64,000 nt of DNA from Gyrodactylus bullatarudis (GCA_012064415.1 SSNU01000188.1:94986-158985); one strand, 5' to 3'. Numbered from the stretch's first letter, positions 33,848 through 46,228 are shown. Notes: generated from the sequence alone by a model not told the origin. Translations and numbers: made by a program.

Positions 33848-34059
33848 ATTTAAAATTCCTCATACACTTCACTAAGCTAAAACAATATTCTTGAATCTAT
33901 AATTATTTTTTGTTTCAACAGAAATAATTTTCGGAAAATTTACTTTTGACTTGAATAGCTGAATTTGAACTGACATATATCATTGATTTTTATCTAAAAT
34001 AGTACATGAACCTAGTATAAAATGTGCATAAATTTTTTACTCAAACCAAACTTACTGCT
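33848..34059. promoter_or_regulatory. Bidirectional promoter TAF11/REV3L
   Basis: 212 bp between divergent start codons, the widest of the five head-to-head spacers. AT-rich, no recognised element. Confidence 0.45.
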
Positions 34060-37000
34060 ATGAAAGTCAAGATTTTTTCTACAGACCATTATCTCTATTA
34101 CCCTTCCAATCATTTTGATCATTCTTATTCTCATTTCAGATGCATTTCATTTGAAAAAATACCTGTCGTTAGAATATATGGTTCTCTTGAGAATGGATAC
34201 AAGACATGTTGTCATGTTCATGGATATTTCCCTTATTTTTATGTAGAATGTAGAAATAATTTAAAAAAGGAAGATTTTTTAAGAATCGCCAATGATATTG
34301 ATAATTTTATTGTTAAAAAGAAGAATGAAAAGCCTAAGAATTACACTTATGATGTAAGATTAGTCAAAAAAAGAACAATTTACGGGTATTTCTCTCAGGA
34401 AAACTTATATCTCAAGATTACTCTTAATGACCCATCTGCAGTTCAAATAATATCCGAGATAATAAATAGTAATCAAATCGATGGATGCTATCAGACATTT
34501 GAATCACATATTCCTTATCATCTCAAATTTCTTATTGACTCGAATACATTCGGAATGGATTATATCAGCATTGCAAATTTCAAGTTTCGTACAACTCGAT
34601 ACATCAATATGGACAATGCCTACAAGACCTCTTTAAAGAACCATTCCTCTTGCTTTTTCGAATGCGACTTTAATTTTACTGATATTCTGAACATCTCTGA
34701 GGACTCCAATGCAAGTTATCCTGGGCTAGAAAATCTTTGGAAGGAAGAAGAAATTCGAAGACTCGAGTATCAAGGACAAAATCTCCCTCCAGTACCCACA
34801 AAAGAAGCGCTCCTTCCAATTGATAGGAGTAAAAAAATCCTTAAATCTTCTTCAGAACTCAAATACATGGATATAATGAAAAGGTTTTTAGAAAATTTGA
34901 GAGTTAATGACCCCCCGAAAACTCAAGAGTTAAGCCAGCTTATCAACTTTGTGGATGAAGAGCTAAATAGATCCATTAGAACTCAATCTTCCCAGCCATC
35001 CCAGAATATGGACAAGGAAGTTGAAGATTTCCTCAACGATACCTCTGAACTAAGTATTGAAGATGAACATATTTATGGGATGACTTTACACGAAAACTCT
35101 TGTGCTCAGAATTCGGAAGAAAACCTTCAAAATTCAACTGAAAATGTTTTGAATGTCAGCTTCGACTCGGTCAAATCCAATTCAGACTTTAATGACACTT
35201 TTGAGTTACCATCTGATCTAGGACTTCAGTCTTCCCAAGGGGATTTGTGAGTTATTAATTTCTTAGAATATATATTTTTTCAATATTCCTTTCTACTTGA
35301 GTGTAGATAAAAGTATTTTCCTTAAATTCAGATTTAATTCTCAACTAAGTCAATTAGATGGACTCTACGATTCAGATGACAATATTTGTGGGAGCCAATC
35401 AAACTCTGAGATGAGCTTCAACTTCACCCAGAATCAAATCCGGACAAATTTAACCCAGGTAAATGAGACCGATTGGCTGAAGAATCTGGTCTCGACCAGC
35501 ATGCCAACACCTTCAAAGGGACACTACCTACAGGACAAAAACTGGGAAGAGGTTAACATTTTCAATTTAAACTTTGAGGCTGATGATGAATCGTTGATCA
35601 AATCTCAAACTGTACTAGAAATCATTGATGCTTCAATCGAGAAAGATGATTCCCTTTTAAACGCAAGTTTGAGTTGAATATTTTTCTGATTTTGATCAAC
35701 CCAGAGAAATTTTTTCAAGGTACATGGAAATTTTTTACAGTTTCAGAATACGCTGATAACGAATATGCAATTTTTAAAAAAAAACAACCTCTAGTTTAGC
35801 AGTTATTGACACAAAAACGACCATTTTAGTGGTTTTTCAAAAAAACTTTCTCTATATTTTCTAAGAAATTTAATATTTTTCAAAAACGACTCATTTTTAA
35901 AGTGTCATAACTCCTCAATAGAATATTGTAGCTTGATACGTCAATGCTCATTCGAAAGTGGCCAATGTATGGGTTTTAGTTTCTTTTAGACAGAATTATG
36001 GCTTGAGAAAGTTACCTGTCCCATATATGACTCACTGGGACTTGAAGAAATCATCATGAGAATTCACAAGTTAAATGATTCACTAGAGACCTCGGATTGT
36101 TAGTTCAATTGATTACATAATCATGAGTCAAATTTTATCCTATAGTTTTTTTATTTCTCAATCAATATTCATTAAAAACATGCCATATTGAAGAGCAGAA
36201 AATTTGCTTTAATCCTTTGCCTGACCACATTGAGCTTCGACCTTTAAATTCCTAGATATTTTTCAAAAATAGTGAAATTTTTTCAAAAATTGAAAAATAA
36301 ATAAAACATTTATAAATTTTTTCAGTTCCTTATCTATGGCCCAGATAAATTTCCTTCCAATATTAGATAGTAAAATAAATTCTGGTGCTTTTCAAAGCAT
36401 TTCCATTTAAAACAATAAATTCATGAAAATTTTCATTATATTCATCTGAATACTCTGACGCAGGTCCACTAGTAAATGCATCCAAATTACATTAATCTCC
36501 GGAATTATTGAAGAGGGTTCTTTCTCATGTATGCGTAATATTGAAACCTGAGTCAACATCAGAATTTGCAATCGGTCCAAACATTCAACTCGCTAATTTT
36601 TTTGGTTTTTTAAGGATTCTTTCGGCGAAAGTCAACATTCTCAAGGTTTCTCATCCCTGCCAAAGCACTCAGTGACCATGTCAAGCAGTGTTGATGAAAG
36701 CCAATTATTCCAGCCAATTGAACAGAATAAATGTTTGCTCGTACAAAAGGAGAACATAGTCTTGTGCAGTGCTGAAGTTCATTGTTCCACACGAAGTCTA
36801 TCCTCCAGTAATCAACTTCGTATTCCAAATCTAGGAAAAAGTAAAGTCCTTGCTCTATAAATGGCGTCGGAAACGACACCAAGCCTATTTGGCCTATTTT
36901 TAAATATCCAGTATGCTTAGTTACAGACAACTAGGCTCTTCATGACAATTAATAAATAAATTCAATTATTATGGCCTGCCTTGAGAACGATCAATAGTGG

Positions 37001-40000
37001 AATTGGTCTTTTATAAGCTGGACTAATCTACATATTAAATGTATTAACGAAAAAGTATCACTTGTCTAACCATTCATTTATGTAGCGTACAAACCAGGTC
37101 TAAATTTAACGATCGAAAGGAAAACTCTACATGACTTTTTCAATCATCCAAAACCTCTAATTTATACCCGAATTTTTCTTACTCTGCCCATATGATTCTC
37201 TTGAAAAAGAAACATTTGACTATTCAGAAGAGATTTTGGTGAGAAGAAAGATATACAATTCCCAGTGTGTATAAACTTTGAAAATGTTTACAAAAAAGGG
37301 AAAAATTCTTTTTCTCTTTAGAATTCCTTCTTGAATACGAGGCAAAGTCAATAGATTCCAAAAGTATTCTAAATCGATAGAATCGCCTTAGTTTAATTTT
37401 TAATCTCTTCATGTCAACAGATAAAACTTTGAGACTAAGGACTTTTGTCTAATGCATTGTTTTTGATGAGTCAGAAATATTGAAATCTAAATTTTTGTTA
37501 ATTCTAGACTCAACACCGACCAAGAAAAAATCCAAAGTTGCTCAAGTACCTCAGACATTAAAGTATCTAGGCGCCACACCTTCACCCATTTATGATCCTG
37601 TACAGGCGGTCCTTTTGACATTTGAATTTTCGAACGATTCCAAAAAGTACCTATGGATTCTTGTGAATACGAGAGGAAGCAATTTTTCCGAGGATCCCCT
37701 CAACTTGCAAAAGTTATCATCTATTGGTAATAGGAAGAAAATATTTGCCAACGGATTTCCAAAGATTGTTCTCTGTTTAGATGAAATGGATGTCTTCAAA
37801 TGGGTTGTATTTCTAGTGCAATGGTGAATATTTAATTCTTTTTAAGAAATTCTAACCCCTATCTCATACATTAATTAGTTTTGATCCAGATCTTCTTTTG
37901 GGTTATGACATAAACAAACAGAGCTGGACATATCTCGTGGAGAGGGCACGGGTCATGAATTATCTTTTATTCTGCCGGGATATTTCCAGGTTAGCGTCAG
38001 ACCTCTTAAACTGTGATCAATGCTGGACAATGATTCGTCTTTTACGAGAAGAAATTCAAAATCAGTCTTCAATATCAATTAAGTCAGCGGAAATTTGGTC
38101 CAAAGCGTCAACTCACAGTTGTTCATGCCAGACGGTAAATCCTGAAAAGAATTTAGATACTTTTAATTGTTGGTTTTGGCCAAAAACTGGCAGCAGGGGA
38201 ATAACTGGAGCTAAATTTCCTTGTCCTGGCCGTGTCGCCTTATGCATTTGGCGTCTTCTTAGCTCTGATGTAGGTTGACTTTTTTCTAACTCTTTTCAGA
38301 TCAGTCTTCAGTATTATTCTTATGAGAATGTTTTCCTACATTTGTTCCGAGTAGCTGTGCCTCGTTTTTCCTATTCCACACTCAAAAGCTGGTACGAAGA
38401 TCAAAATGGAAGAGACGCGTAAGTCATCAAAAGCACTAACTTCGGAATAGAACTTGAAAAATTATGCAAAACTTGTCATTATTTTCTTCTTCTCAAGATG
38501 GAGAACCCTCGATTACTATGCTCATAGATCAATGGGCAACCTTTTGATATTGAAAGAATTGGACAAAGTCGGTCGTGTCTGTGAATTTGCTCGCATTTTC
38601 GGCATTGAATTTTACCATGTCCTCCTCTATGGTTCTCAATATCGAGTGGAATCAGTGCTGCTTAGACTCACCAAGAAACTAAACTACATTTGCCCCAGTC
38701 CGACTCCACAACAGAGAACTCAACAGAGAGCCCCAGAGATGATCCCTCTCAACCTTGAACCCGACAGTCAAATTCATTATGATGGCCCAGTGATTGTTCT
38801 GGACTTTCAGTCCCTATATCCCTCAATTGCCATTGCCTACAACTATTGCTATTCCACATGTCTAGGACGCTTACAAGATTTTATGACTTTGTGAGTCCTT
38901 TCATTTGTGTGTTATTCTCTTGGGTAATTTGCTTTACAAATATTTTTCACCTCAGTTATTATTTATTTCATTCATTCGAATGAAAATCAATGAAAATTTA
39001 AATTTCTTCATGCATCAGACTACATTTATTTATCCAAATTTGAAAGGAAAAATCTAAGCTAGTGGCCTTTCAAACCTTTTCTACAAGTTAACTAACTGCT
39101 ATGATAAATTTAATCTTGATTTCATCTTTTTAAAGGAGAGAATTCAAACTTGGCTGTCTCCACTACGAGCCCAATCAAAATGATCTTAAAGTAAATTGAA
39201 TCTTTCTTGATTGTAATTCCATTTTAGAAATTCATGAATCAAATTACAATATCTCCTTCTGGCATTTTATTTCTAAATCATGAGGCTAAAAATAGTATTC
39301 TTCGAGAGTGAGTCTAATTTTGTACTAACTCAAGTTTAGAATCTGGTATAATCTTCTAACGACACGTTTAATGGTGAAAAATTCAATGAAACTATACAAA
39401 AACACAAAAGTACGTTATATAAATACCTAATCTTTAAACTGCAATCTACTGAATGATAATTTCCTATGATTTCAGAGAACCTTACATATAATTTTCTACT
39501 ATTTATCAAGTTAAAAATTATCACTATTCATTTCTGGTAGCCAATGAAAACTCGTCTCTTGAGCCTTTTTGTTGAATCGTGTAATTTCAAATTTTAGAAT
39601 ATTTGAATAATTCAGTTTTGAAATCTAATTACAGTCTCTTCATCGCTTGCTTGACTCCCGCCAAATGGGTCTGAAACTATTGGCTAACGTCATATACGGT
39701 TATACTGGAGCTTCCTTCTCTGGCAGAATGTCTTGCGTTGAAGTTGCTGATGCCATTGTTGGTAAGGGTCGTGAAACTCTTATGGAAACTATTAGATTAG
39801 TCAACTCAAACGACTTTATCGATGACCATGAACGTGTTGAGGAGCTCTCTTCGGGATTTCCTGCAAAAGTAATCTATGGAGACACTGATAGCATTTTCGT
39901 AAAACTCAATAAATGCTCTAAAAGCGTTGCCTTTGCCATAGCAGACGAGATCGCTAAGAAAATTAATGCCTCTAATCCTGATCCGGTCAAGATTAAAGTG

Positions 40001-42501
40001 GAAAAAATCTACTATCCCTGTGTGTTGGAGGCTAAAAAACGATACGCCGGCTACTGTTATGAGTCTCCAGACCAAGTAGAACCCTTCTTGGAAAGTAAGG
40101 GTGTCGAAACGGTCAGGAGAGATCATGCTCCTTTTGTATCAGATGCTCTAAACCAAGTATTTCATATAATTTTTTCCCATTTTTCTTGGGATAACATTGA
40201 AAAATACAATGAAAAAGATTGTGAGTTTCTCTTTTTTCTCAAACTAATATTATTTGAAAGTTTTTATCAAAGCGTCAATTGAATCATAGGTTGGTTTTTA
40301 TTTTTTTCTTTTGAATTTTATTTTCCAGATATTGACCAATAGAAATACAGTAATTAGTATTTCATGATTACCACATTAGACTTTTAGAATCTTTTGATGA
40401 TACGTCACATATATATAGGATTTTTATGTAAAAAGTTTTATCAACCTTGATAAATAAATTCAATTCTTAGGTCTCAAGATACTTGAAATAAAAGTGAAAA
40501 AATTTCTCTTTGCAAAAATTCACGAAATTTCAAATCGAAAAATCCCTTTTAGTCAATTTCTGCTTTCAAGACCTTATCGTGGAATTGAGGGATACCAACC
40601 CGGCGCCTCTGCTCCAGCCCTTCAAGTGGCAAGGTATATATTATTTCAACTAATTTCATTGATTTTAGACGACTCTTATCAGTCGATATTAATGCTGAAC
40701 CTTGCCGAGGTTACAGGATTCGTTATTATATTGTTCCAGATCACGCTAATCAAACTCTCATTTCTTGTGTCAGGGCGGAAGAGGAAGCTTTTCATTATTT
40801 AATCAATGCTAGAAGGGTAATTTATCTCTATTTTAAAGAATAAATTAAAATTTCATCTTTTAGGATAAGTTCTTTTCTTATATTTCATTTGAGTTATAAT
40901 GATTAAAATCCATTGACTAAAGGTTTGAAATATATTCGAATTCACACCTGAAATTGAATTCTTTCTTGCACAGAACGATATTCGTGAACGTAGAAATATC
41001 GGGCCAATACTCAATGTATCCTACTATGTTATTAAACAGCTGTTACCTCCACTAGAGAGATGTTTGAGTCTCATCAACTTTAATATAAACTCTTGGATAT
41101 CCACTGTTCCTCTGCATAATATCAAATTGAACAAGATCTTACAGAAACGTCGTCAGCCATCTGGCAAAACTCTGAGCCAAAGTAGTCCCAGTGTAAAGAG
41201 AGGCTCACTCAACTATCAATTAAGCATCAATGATTCCCTGGCCTTTTGCTCACCTAGTTCCCAGCCTGATGTTGGTTTTCGTCGGAATATTATGAGCAAT
41301 TTCATACAAAAAGCCAAGGCTGCCGATAAATGTATCATCTGCCATCAATTCGCCAAACAAGCAGATTCTCAAACGATCAACATTCCCTTTATTATATGTG
41401 CAAGTTGTCAATGTAAAACGCAAGACTATGATGCCGAATTGCAGACAATCATGACTCAGCTAGGACAAAATGTATGTAACTCTTCTTTTAATCTTAAATT
41501 GAAAATCATAGACTAGGTAAATTTTAAAAATGTTTCGAATTTTTAGAAAAATTACAAAATTTCTAGAGCAGTTATATAATTTGAATCAAAATCTTTTTTC
41601 AACTACAAATTTTTCTTTTAAATTTATTGTTAGATTTTGAATTATTAGAGACAGCAAATCCGCTTGATTTCAAGATTAGAGAACTCTTGAAAAATAAAGT
41701 TCCCTCGCAACTAGCAATGTCTTCTCTCTACCTCAGAGATCCTTCACACTTTTTTTGACATTTTTAAATGTATTTCCTATTCTTCCTACATTCTCTAGAT
41801 TCATTTACATTGATTGTATAATTCACAGATTGTTTCTTTAATGTTTTTCTTGAAATTAATTAGTTTACGGATTAAATATATAAATACAATTATGAAGGGA
41901 AAAATTGGGATTAGATACAAGATTATTATTGTTCGATCTTTGGAAAAAACAACGTTTCGACTCCTCTAATAGATCTATGAATATATACTATAAATTCTAG
42001 GCATTATTTTTTTATTGAGCTTTCAATGAACTTTTACTACGTAAACACTTGAAACCATAATTTATTGGAAATTACTATTACTTTTAAATAGTTGTAACTA
42101 TTGATCATTTTTCAAGAGACACTAATGATGGGAAAACCTAATTCATTGCAGCTTCCCTAATCAATAGGAACTGAATTGGGAGATATAATTTTACAAGGGG
42201 ACTAGATTTTTGCTGAAATTGATGGTATTTGGTTTTATTATTCATCTTATCTGATTTTCATTTCAAGATCTCAATTTCTGCCAAGCGCTTAGAACGCTAT
42301 GAAAGAATTTGTGGCAGCTGCATGAAAATCGGCAATTCCTCTACTAATTCTTCCCACTGTGCTAGTCGCCTCGCTTGGCTTTGTTCCAATTTCGACTGTC
42401 CGATTAATTTCCAGCGTCAGTCAGCAATGATTGATTTCATATGTGCAACTGAATCAGTTAAATATGAAAAGATGGTTACCTCAGGTACGGACTCATGGTG
42501 A
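34060..42501 (+). CDS. REV3L: DNA polymerase zeta catalytic subunit
   Basis: A family-B polymerase that extends past DNA lesions. The ATG at 34060 gives MKVKIFSTDHYLYYP, then VVRIYGSLENGYKTCCHVHG with YFPYFYV, as at the REV3 N-terminus. A Ser/acidic middle follows to about 35.67 kb, plus a likely exon at 36614-36841 (DSFGESQHSQGFSSLPKHSV). From 37500 comes NSTPTKKKSKVAQVPQTLKY, and then the palm: DFQSLYPS (38802-38825), KLLANVIYGYTGASFSGRM and YGDTDSIF (39875-39892), and KKRYAGY. Cysteine pairs near 41.33-41.42 kb (CIICHQF, CASCQC) form CysA. Those near 42.3 kb (CGSCMKI, CASRLAWLCSNFDCP) form the Fe-S CysB. The gene has a dozen or more exons with introns from about 35 nt to over 1 kb. The disordered middle is much shorter than in vertebrates. 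It ends TGA at 42501. The junction before 36614 does not phase cleanly from the preceding exon, so a further exon may be missed. Confidence 0.94.
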
Positions 42502-42715
42502 CTCCCAATGAACGATTCTCAAATAAATTTGTTATACATTTTTAAAAATACAGAGATAATTTCTATTTAATTCAGTTTCCTTCACTCTCTCTTCTCAATT
42601 ACTGTGAATTCTTTTTTTGATGAAATTATATCTAAAAACTAACTATATCTTTAGGGGTTGACTATGAAGCTGTTTTCCAACTCTATGGTAGAAATATTCA
42701 CATAAATTTTAAAAT

Positions 42716-42985
42716 TATTCCTATAACCTTCAACTACCTTAGCCAATGTGAGCTTTTTCACTTTTCTCTCCAATGTTGCTATTTATTGGAGAGTTTTGGT
42801 GTTTTTTCAGCTTACATTTATTCTAATTCTCTTCAACTTTTACCATTTCTTTCTTAATTTGTAAATTATTATTATACTCATTCATCTTTTAACTTTTATG
42901 ATTATCAAAGAGTCACTACTGATGAACCTTTGAGAAATGTACATTTGGTGTTAATATATTCTTTTTCTACTTTTCCAACCCTATG
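42716..42985 (+). repeat. Penelope-like element 3' tail
   Basis: A copy of the repeat shared with 5.4, 49.7, 54.7 and 62.4 kb. It runs from 'cctataaccttcaactacct' through 'gctttttcacttttctctcc' and 'ggagagttttggtgtttttt' to about 'ggtgttaatatatt'. It carries no coding part here. It contains the best hammerhead-like core of the family. Confidence 0.75.
42914..42950 (+). ncRNA. Hammerhead-ribozyme-like motif in the Penelope-like tail
   Basis: Reads CACUA-CUGAUGA-ACCUUUGA-GAAA-UGUACAUU-UGGUG. The conserved CUGAUGA and GAAA boxes are both present. CACUA pairs with UGGUG as stem I (one G-U). AUG/CAU can form stem III, leaving U as the cleavage-site base. Stem II is only one to two pairs here; other copies suggest UC-CUUU-GA as its original form. 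Hammerheads are known in Penelope-like elements. The stems are weak, so this copy may be dead. Confidence 0.4.
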
Positions 42986-43522
42986 GTCTTGGTTCCTTCA
43001 GGCCTCATCGAAAAAATATGATCAAAATATGACCAATTCCAATCGATGAATCAAAAAAACAACTGACAACACTCAAGACTTTGAACCTCCATATTCTTTA
43101 ACCCTTTAAGCCACAGCGGGCCATATATAGGACATATGTACCTTGAAAAAAATTTCTCTTGGTCTTCAAGCGTCTTTAAGAAATACTACTAATCTTATTT
43201 TACAGACTAGAAATTCTCAAAAAATTCTAGGGGGTAATTATTTCAACTCGTGAAGTAATAACATTAATTATACAGTTGAGGTGGGCACACTATCCAGATT
43301 TAATTTAACTTATTCTCATATGCAAATATGCTAACTTCTTTTCCATAAATGTTGGAGTATTTTCAGGTAGCAAATGAACAATGTTATAGTCAATCTCTGG
43401 GGTTTGAAGATGTAGAAAAATCCTACTATTCTAATCTATATTTCAATATTAACAGAATCTTTTAGAAATGTAACGCTCTAAAATTCTCTCCTTCACACAA
43501 TAGGAGCAGATCAAAATTTCTG
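42986..43522. other. Spacer before the peptide gene
   Basis: No gene seen. Near 43100-43150 'ttaaccctttaagcc' and 'gggccatatataggacatat' resemble the ends of the piggyBac-like MITE at 62.2 kb, suggesting a decayed relative. Confidence 0.4.
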
Positions 43523-43550
43523 ATTGGCTAATCTCCAGGACTATATAAAA
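43523..43550 (+). promoter_or_regulatory. CCAAT and TATA boxes of the secreted-peptide gene
   Basis: ATTGG (inverted CCAAT) at 43523-43527 and TATATAAAA at 43542-43550, about 95 bp before the start codon at 43644. No other gene here has such a canonical TATA box, so expression is likely strong or cell-type specific. Confidence 0.65.
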
Positions 43551-43643
43551 GTAGGATTTCTACTCTTCCCTTACAAGTGTATTTACCTGTCTCTCAATCT
43601 AAATTGTTTTTATCTATCGCAAAGACAAAGACTCTACAACAAA

Positions 43644-44033
43644 ATGGTCAGCAAATCAATTTTCACCTTCATCTACATGATCCTCGCTGTCATCCTCCTT
43701 TCAAGCATGATATCAGCAGAAATGGGTAAGTCTCTCTCTTTCGTAAAATAAAATGAATTCAGATTTTGCCAAACGAGGTTACCACTTTTTCAAGTTGAGG
43801 AAACGAAGTAAGCACATTTAGAACTTAACCCCCCACCCCCTACTGTACAATTTCTCATTGATTTTCTCTCTTTGGAAATCTTAGGCCTTTGTCCTGATGC
43901 CAGTGAATTACAGAGCATGAAAGATGTACGTCCTTTGTATTTATACTTGTTTCAATGAACTGGATCTGTATCTATATTCAACATAATTTCAATCATTTTT
44001 TTCCCACAGACCTTGGAAATGTGCATGGCCTAG
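43644..44033 (+). CDS. Small secreted prepropeptide with dibasic cleavage sites
   Basis: Four exons (43644-43725, 43763-43807, 43885-43925, 44010-44033) join in frame to 63 residues; introns 37, 77 and 84 nt. Exon 1 encodes a classic signal peptide (KSIFTFIYMILAVILLSSMI then SA) and the start of the pro-part. The rest reads EMDFAKR, GYHFFKLRKR, then SLCPDASELQSMKDTLEMCM and A. The KR and RKR are prohormone-convertase-type sites that would release GYHFFKL and a C-terminal peptide with two Cys. There is no Gly for amidation. The exon 1 codons favour C-ending triplets, unlike neighbouring genes. TATA and CCAAT boxes lie upstream and AATAAA at 44153. I do not recognise a family. A peptide hormone, neuropeptide or antimicrobial peptide are all possible. 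Confidence 0.7.
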
Positions 44034-44152
44034 AAGGACAAGTTCATCACAAAACTATTCAAGTTAACAAAATCTGAAAAGAAATTTTCGCTCTTTCCAT
44101 TCCACTATGAAGAAGATTATTTCAACAATTTTCATGGAAATAATTCTATATC

Positions 44153-44158
44153 AATAAA
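44153..44158 (+). terminator. Polyadenylation signal of the peptide gene
   Basis: AATAAA 120 bp after the stop codon, followed by an A-rich then T-rich stretch. Confidence 0.65.
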
Positions 44159-45101
44159 AAGAAAATTTTCTTTCAGATATCACTCTTCTCCGATCCCATT
44201 TGAAGGTTTACTCTAGCCAAGTTCTCTCCCAAGCCTTGATTCATTTTTTTCATACCATGACTTTTCCATAAAACTTTGGAATATCGTTCACTGAAAATTG
44301 CTTAGAGTTAGACAGTTTCTTAGAGTCATATTTTAATTTTCAATTGAAGTTGGCTAATGATGAATGACCCAAATTATTCAATCATCCCTACCCCTCCTCC
44401 AATATGAATATGAAGAATGTGAGAACTATAAATTTTTCGATCAGATCTTCATAAATATCATCATTACTCAAGTGTCAAAAAATTAAGAATAAAAGAGTAG
44501 TATGCTTAAACTTAATTATTTTACTTGCTCACTAATGTGTTGTTGTATTTTAATTAAATTCCAAGCTTAATACGATTCCCATTTATGAAATAACTCATTA
44601 AACGAAAACCCTTTCTGGTTCCAACCTCTATCGGCAATGTGGACAGTGGACACACTAGATTTTTCAATTCTAATAGTGTATGTTCTATTTCATTTTCCCT
44701 GGGTAAAAATGTAGTTTGGAAGGAATATTTTGTTAGAATTCAATTAATTTTTCTATTAAAGTGTCAGTGATAGTATCAAAGTTCGGTTTTTAGTAAAAGA
44801 AATCTCCAATTTATTTACTTTGGAGTAGTCATTGAAGATTTCGAGACTTTTGATAGAATAATAACTTGATCCATTATATATTATTATTATTTATTTATTG
44901 CTTCAAGAACAGATTCAAAATCAAAAGTTGAAAATTTTTCCGAGAACTTTTCACACAACCTAATATATATTATTAAGAAATAATTAGGAGAAAAATTTTC
45001 TAGCTTCTATCATGACATAAATTCAGCAAATTCTCCATCCTGTAAATACAAAACTATTGTAACCAGTAGATTAAAAGGTTTTGGATCATTTGATTTGTAT
45101 A
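44159..45101. other. No gene seen
   Basis: AT-rich sequence with only short frames. It marks the switch from the gene-dense to the repeat-filled half of the window. Confidence 0.5.
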
Positions 45102-45810
45102 TGTTGGAGCTAGAATGGTCTGAACTGCTAAATTGGTCTTAAGACAATTCTAGCTAGCTAGATTGGTCTGAAACATTTAATATCTATTCCTCTCTGCCCC
45201 TTTTGTACACCTCGAATACACAATGTATTCTTAGGAACTACTTTTAATAAATAAAAAATTATTTTTTATTATTACACGCACGATCAGAATGGTATTTAGA
45301 AGTCTGAACGAAACATTAGCCCCTTCAATTTGCCATGCTGGGTGACAGTCTTGAACGAACCATTTGTCATTTGATTTGAACCTTTTGATTTCTAGAATCG
45401 GTACTAGGATAGAATCTCCAATATCGATAGGACTCAAATATTGTCCGTTCAACATTTTTGTATCATTAATGCAGTATTCACTTATATTAGTTTTATAACG
45501 ATGAAAGGTTTGGTATTGTGAAAATTTGTACTTACTTGTATTATTGGCTAATAAAATTCATGAATTTATCAAAAGAGGTTTTTCTAATAGTCAAGAGGGG
45601 TTGAGCTAATGATATTTGAATAAAAAACTCTATTATTAAATAAATCAATAATTCTAAACATTCATAAATTTTATAATAACTAATACAAGCTGTACAAAAG
45701 GTGCAGAGACGAATAAATATTAAATATTTCAGACCAATCTAGCTAGCTAGAATAGTCTTGAGACGAATCTAGCAGTTCAGACCATTCTAGCTCCAACATT
45801 TACATATCAT
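45102..45810. mobile_element. Inverted-repeat transposon of about 710 bp
   Basis: Arms 45102-45222 and about 45692-45810 are inverted copies of about 120 bp. They share 'gttggagctagaatggtctg', 'tctagctagctagattggtc' and 'ccttttgtaca'. The short palindrome AGCTAGCT recurs in both arms. Between the arms is the frame at 45231-45455. Probably a small DNA transposon or its non-autonomous form. Confidence 0.75.
45231..45455 (-). CDS. Short unrecognised frame inside the inverted-repeat element
   Basis: 74 codons with an ATG at 45455. IDIGDSILVPILEIKRFKSN resembles the 'GD.VLVPIP' segment that precedes the tail of KRBA2-type integrases, but the diagnostic 'DRGRGD' is absent. Then KWFVQDCHPAWQIEGANVSF. 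It may be a remnant of the element's enzyme. Function not assigned. Confidence 0.35.
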   Translation of the reverse strand: MLNGQYLSPIDIGDSILVPILEIKRFKSNDKWFVQDCHPAWQIEGANVSFRLLNTILIVRVIIKNNFLFIKSSS

Positions 45811-46228
45811 TCGAATTCAGATTCTAACTGAGAAAAATTTACCTTTATCTATCAACTTCCAAAATGCTGAACTTCAAATCAATTTCATGCCTATCTCAAA
45901 AGCGTAAAATACTTTTCGAAAATCATATTTTTATTGACACCTAAAAATTATGAATTAGAAATTCACGTAGCTTCTCAAACACGTCCAGAAATCCACAAAT
46001 TAGAGCAGTCTTAGTAATTTATTTCATTTGATGAGTTTCCAATCAATGATCTTTTTTCTCAACAATGAATTCAACACGTACGTCTTGTCATGTAAATCGA
46101 GCGAACTTCTCTCTATAAAAGCAAAGCTCTGGAAGTCGAGGTATCAGTTATTATTCTACAGTATTAGTAGTAAAAAGTATTAAAATGCTTATTTTAACCA
46201 GCTGTTCCATCCGTTCTGAAAACTAAAA

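Noticed and set aside
36610..36930. Minus-strand 106-codon frame in a REV3L intron
   Set aside because: It is antisense to a plus-strand stretch that phases with the next REV3L exon and reads like a REV3L linker, so it is a shadow.
46120..46140. TATA-like 'ctctataaaagc' as a second peptide-gene promoter
   Set aside because: No signal-peptide or other coding exon follows within several hundred bases, and the region runs into a foldback repeat.
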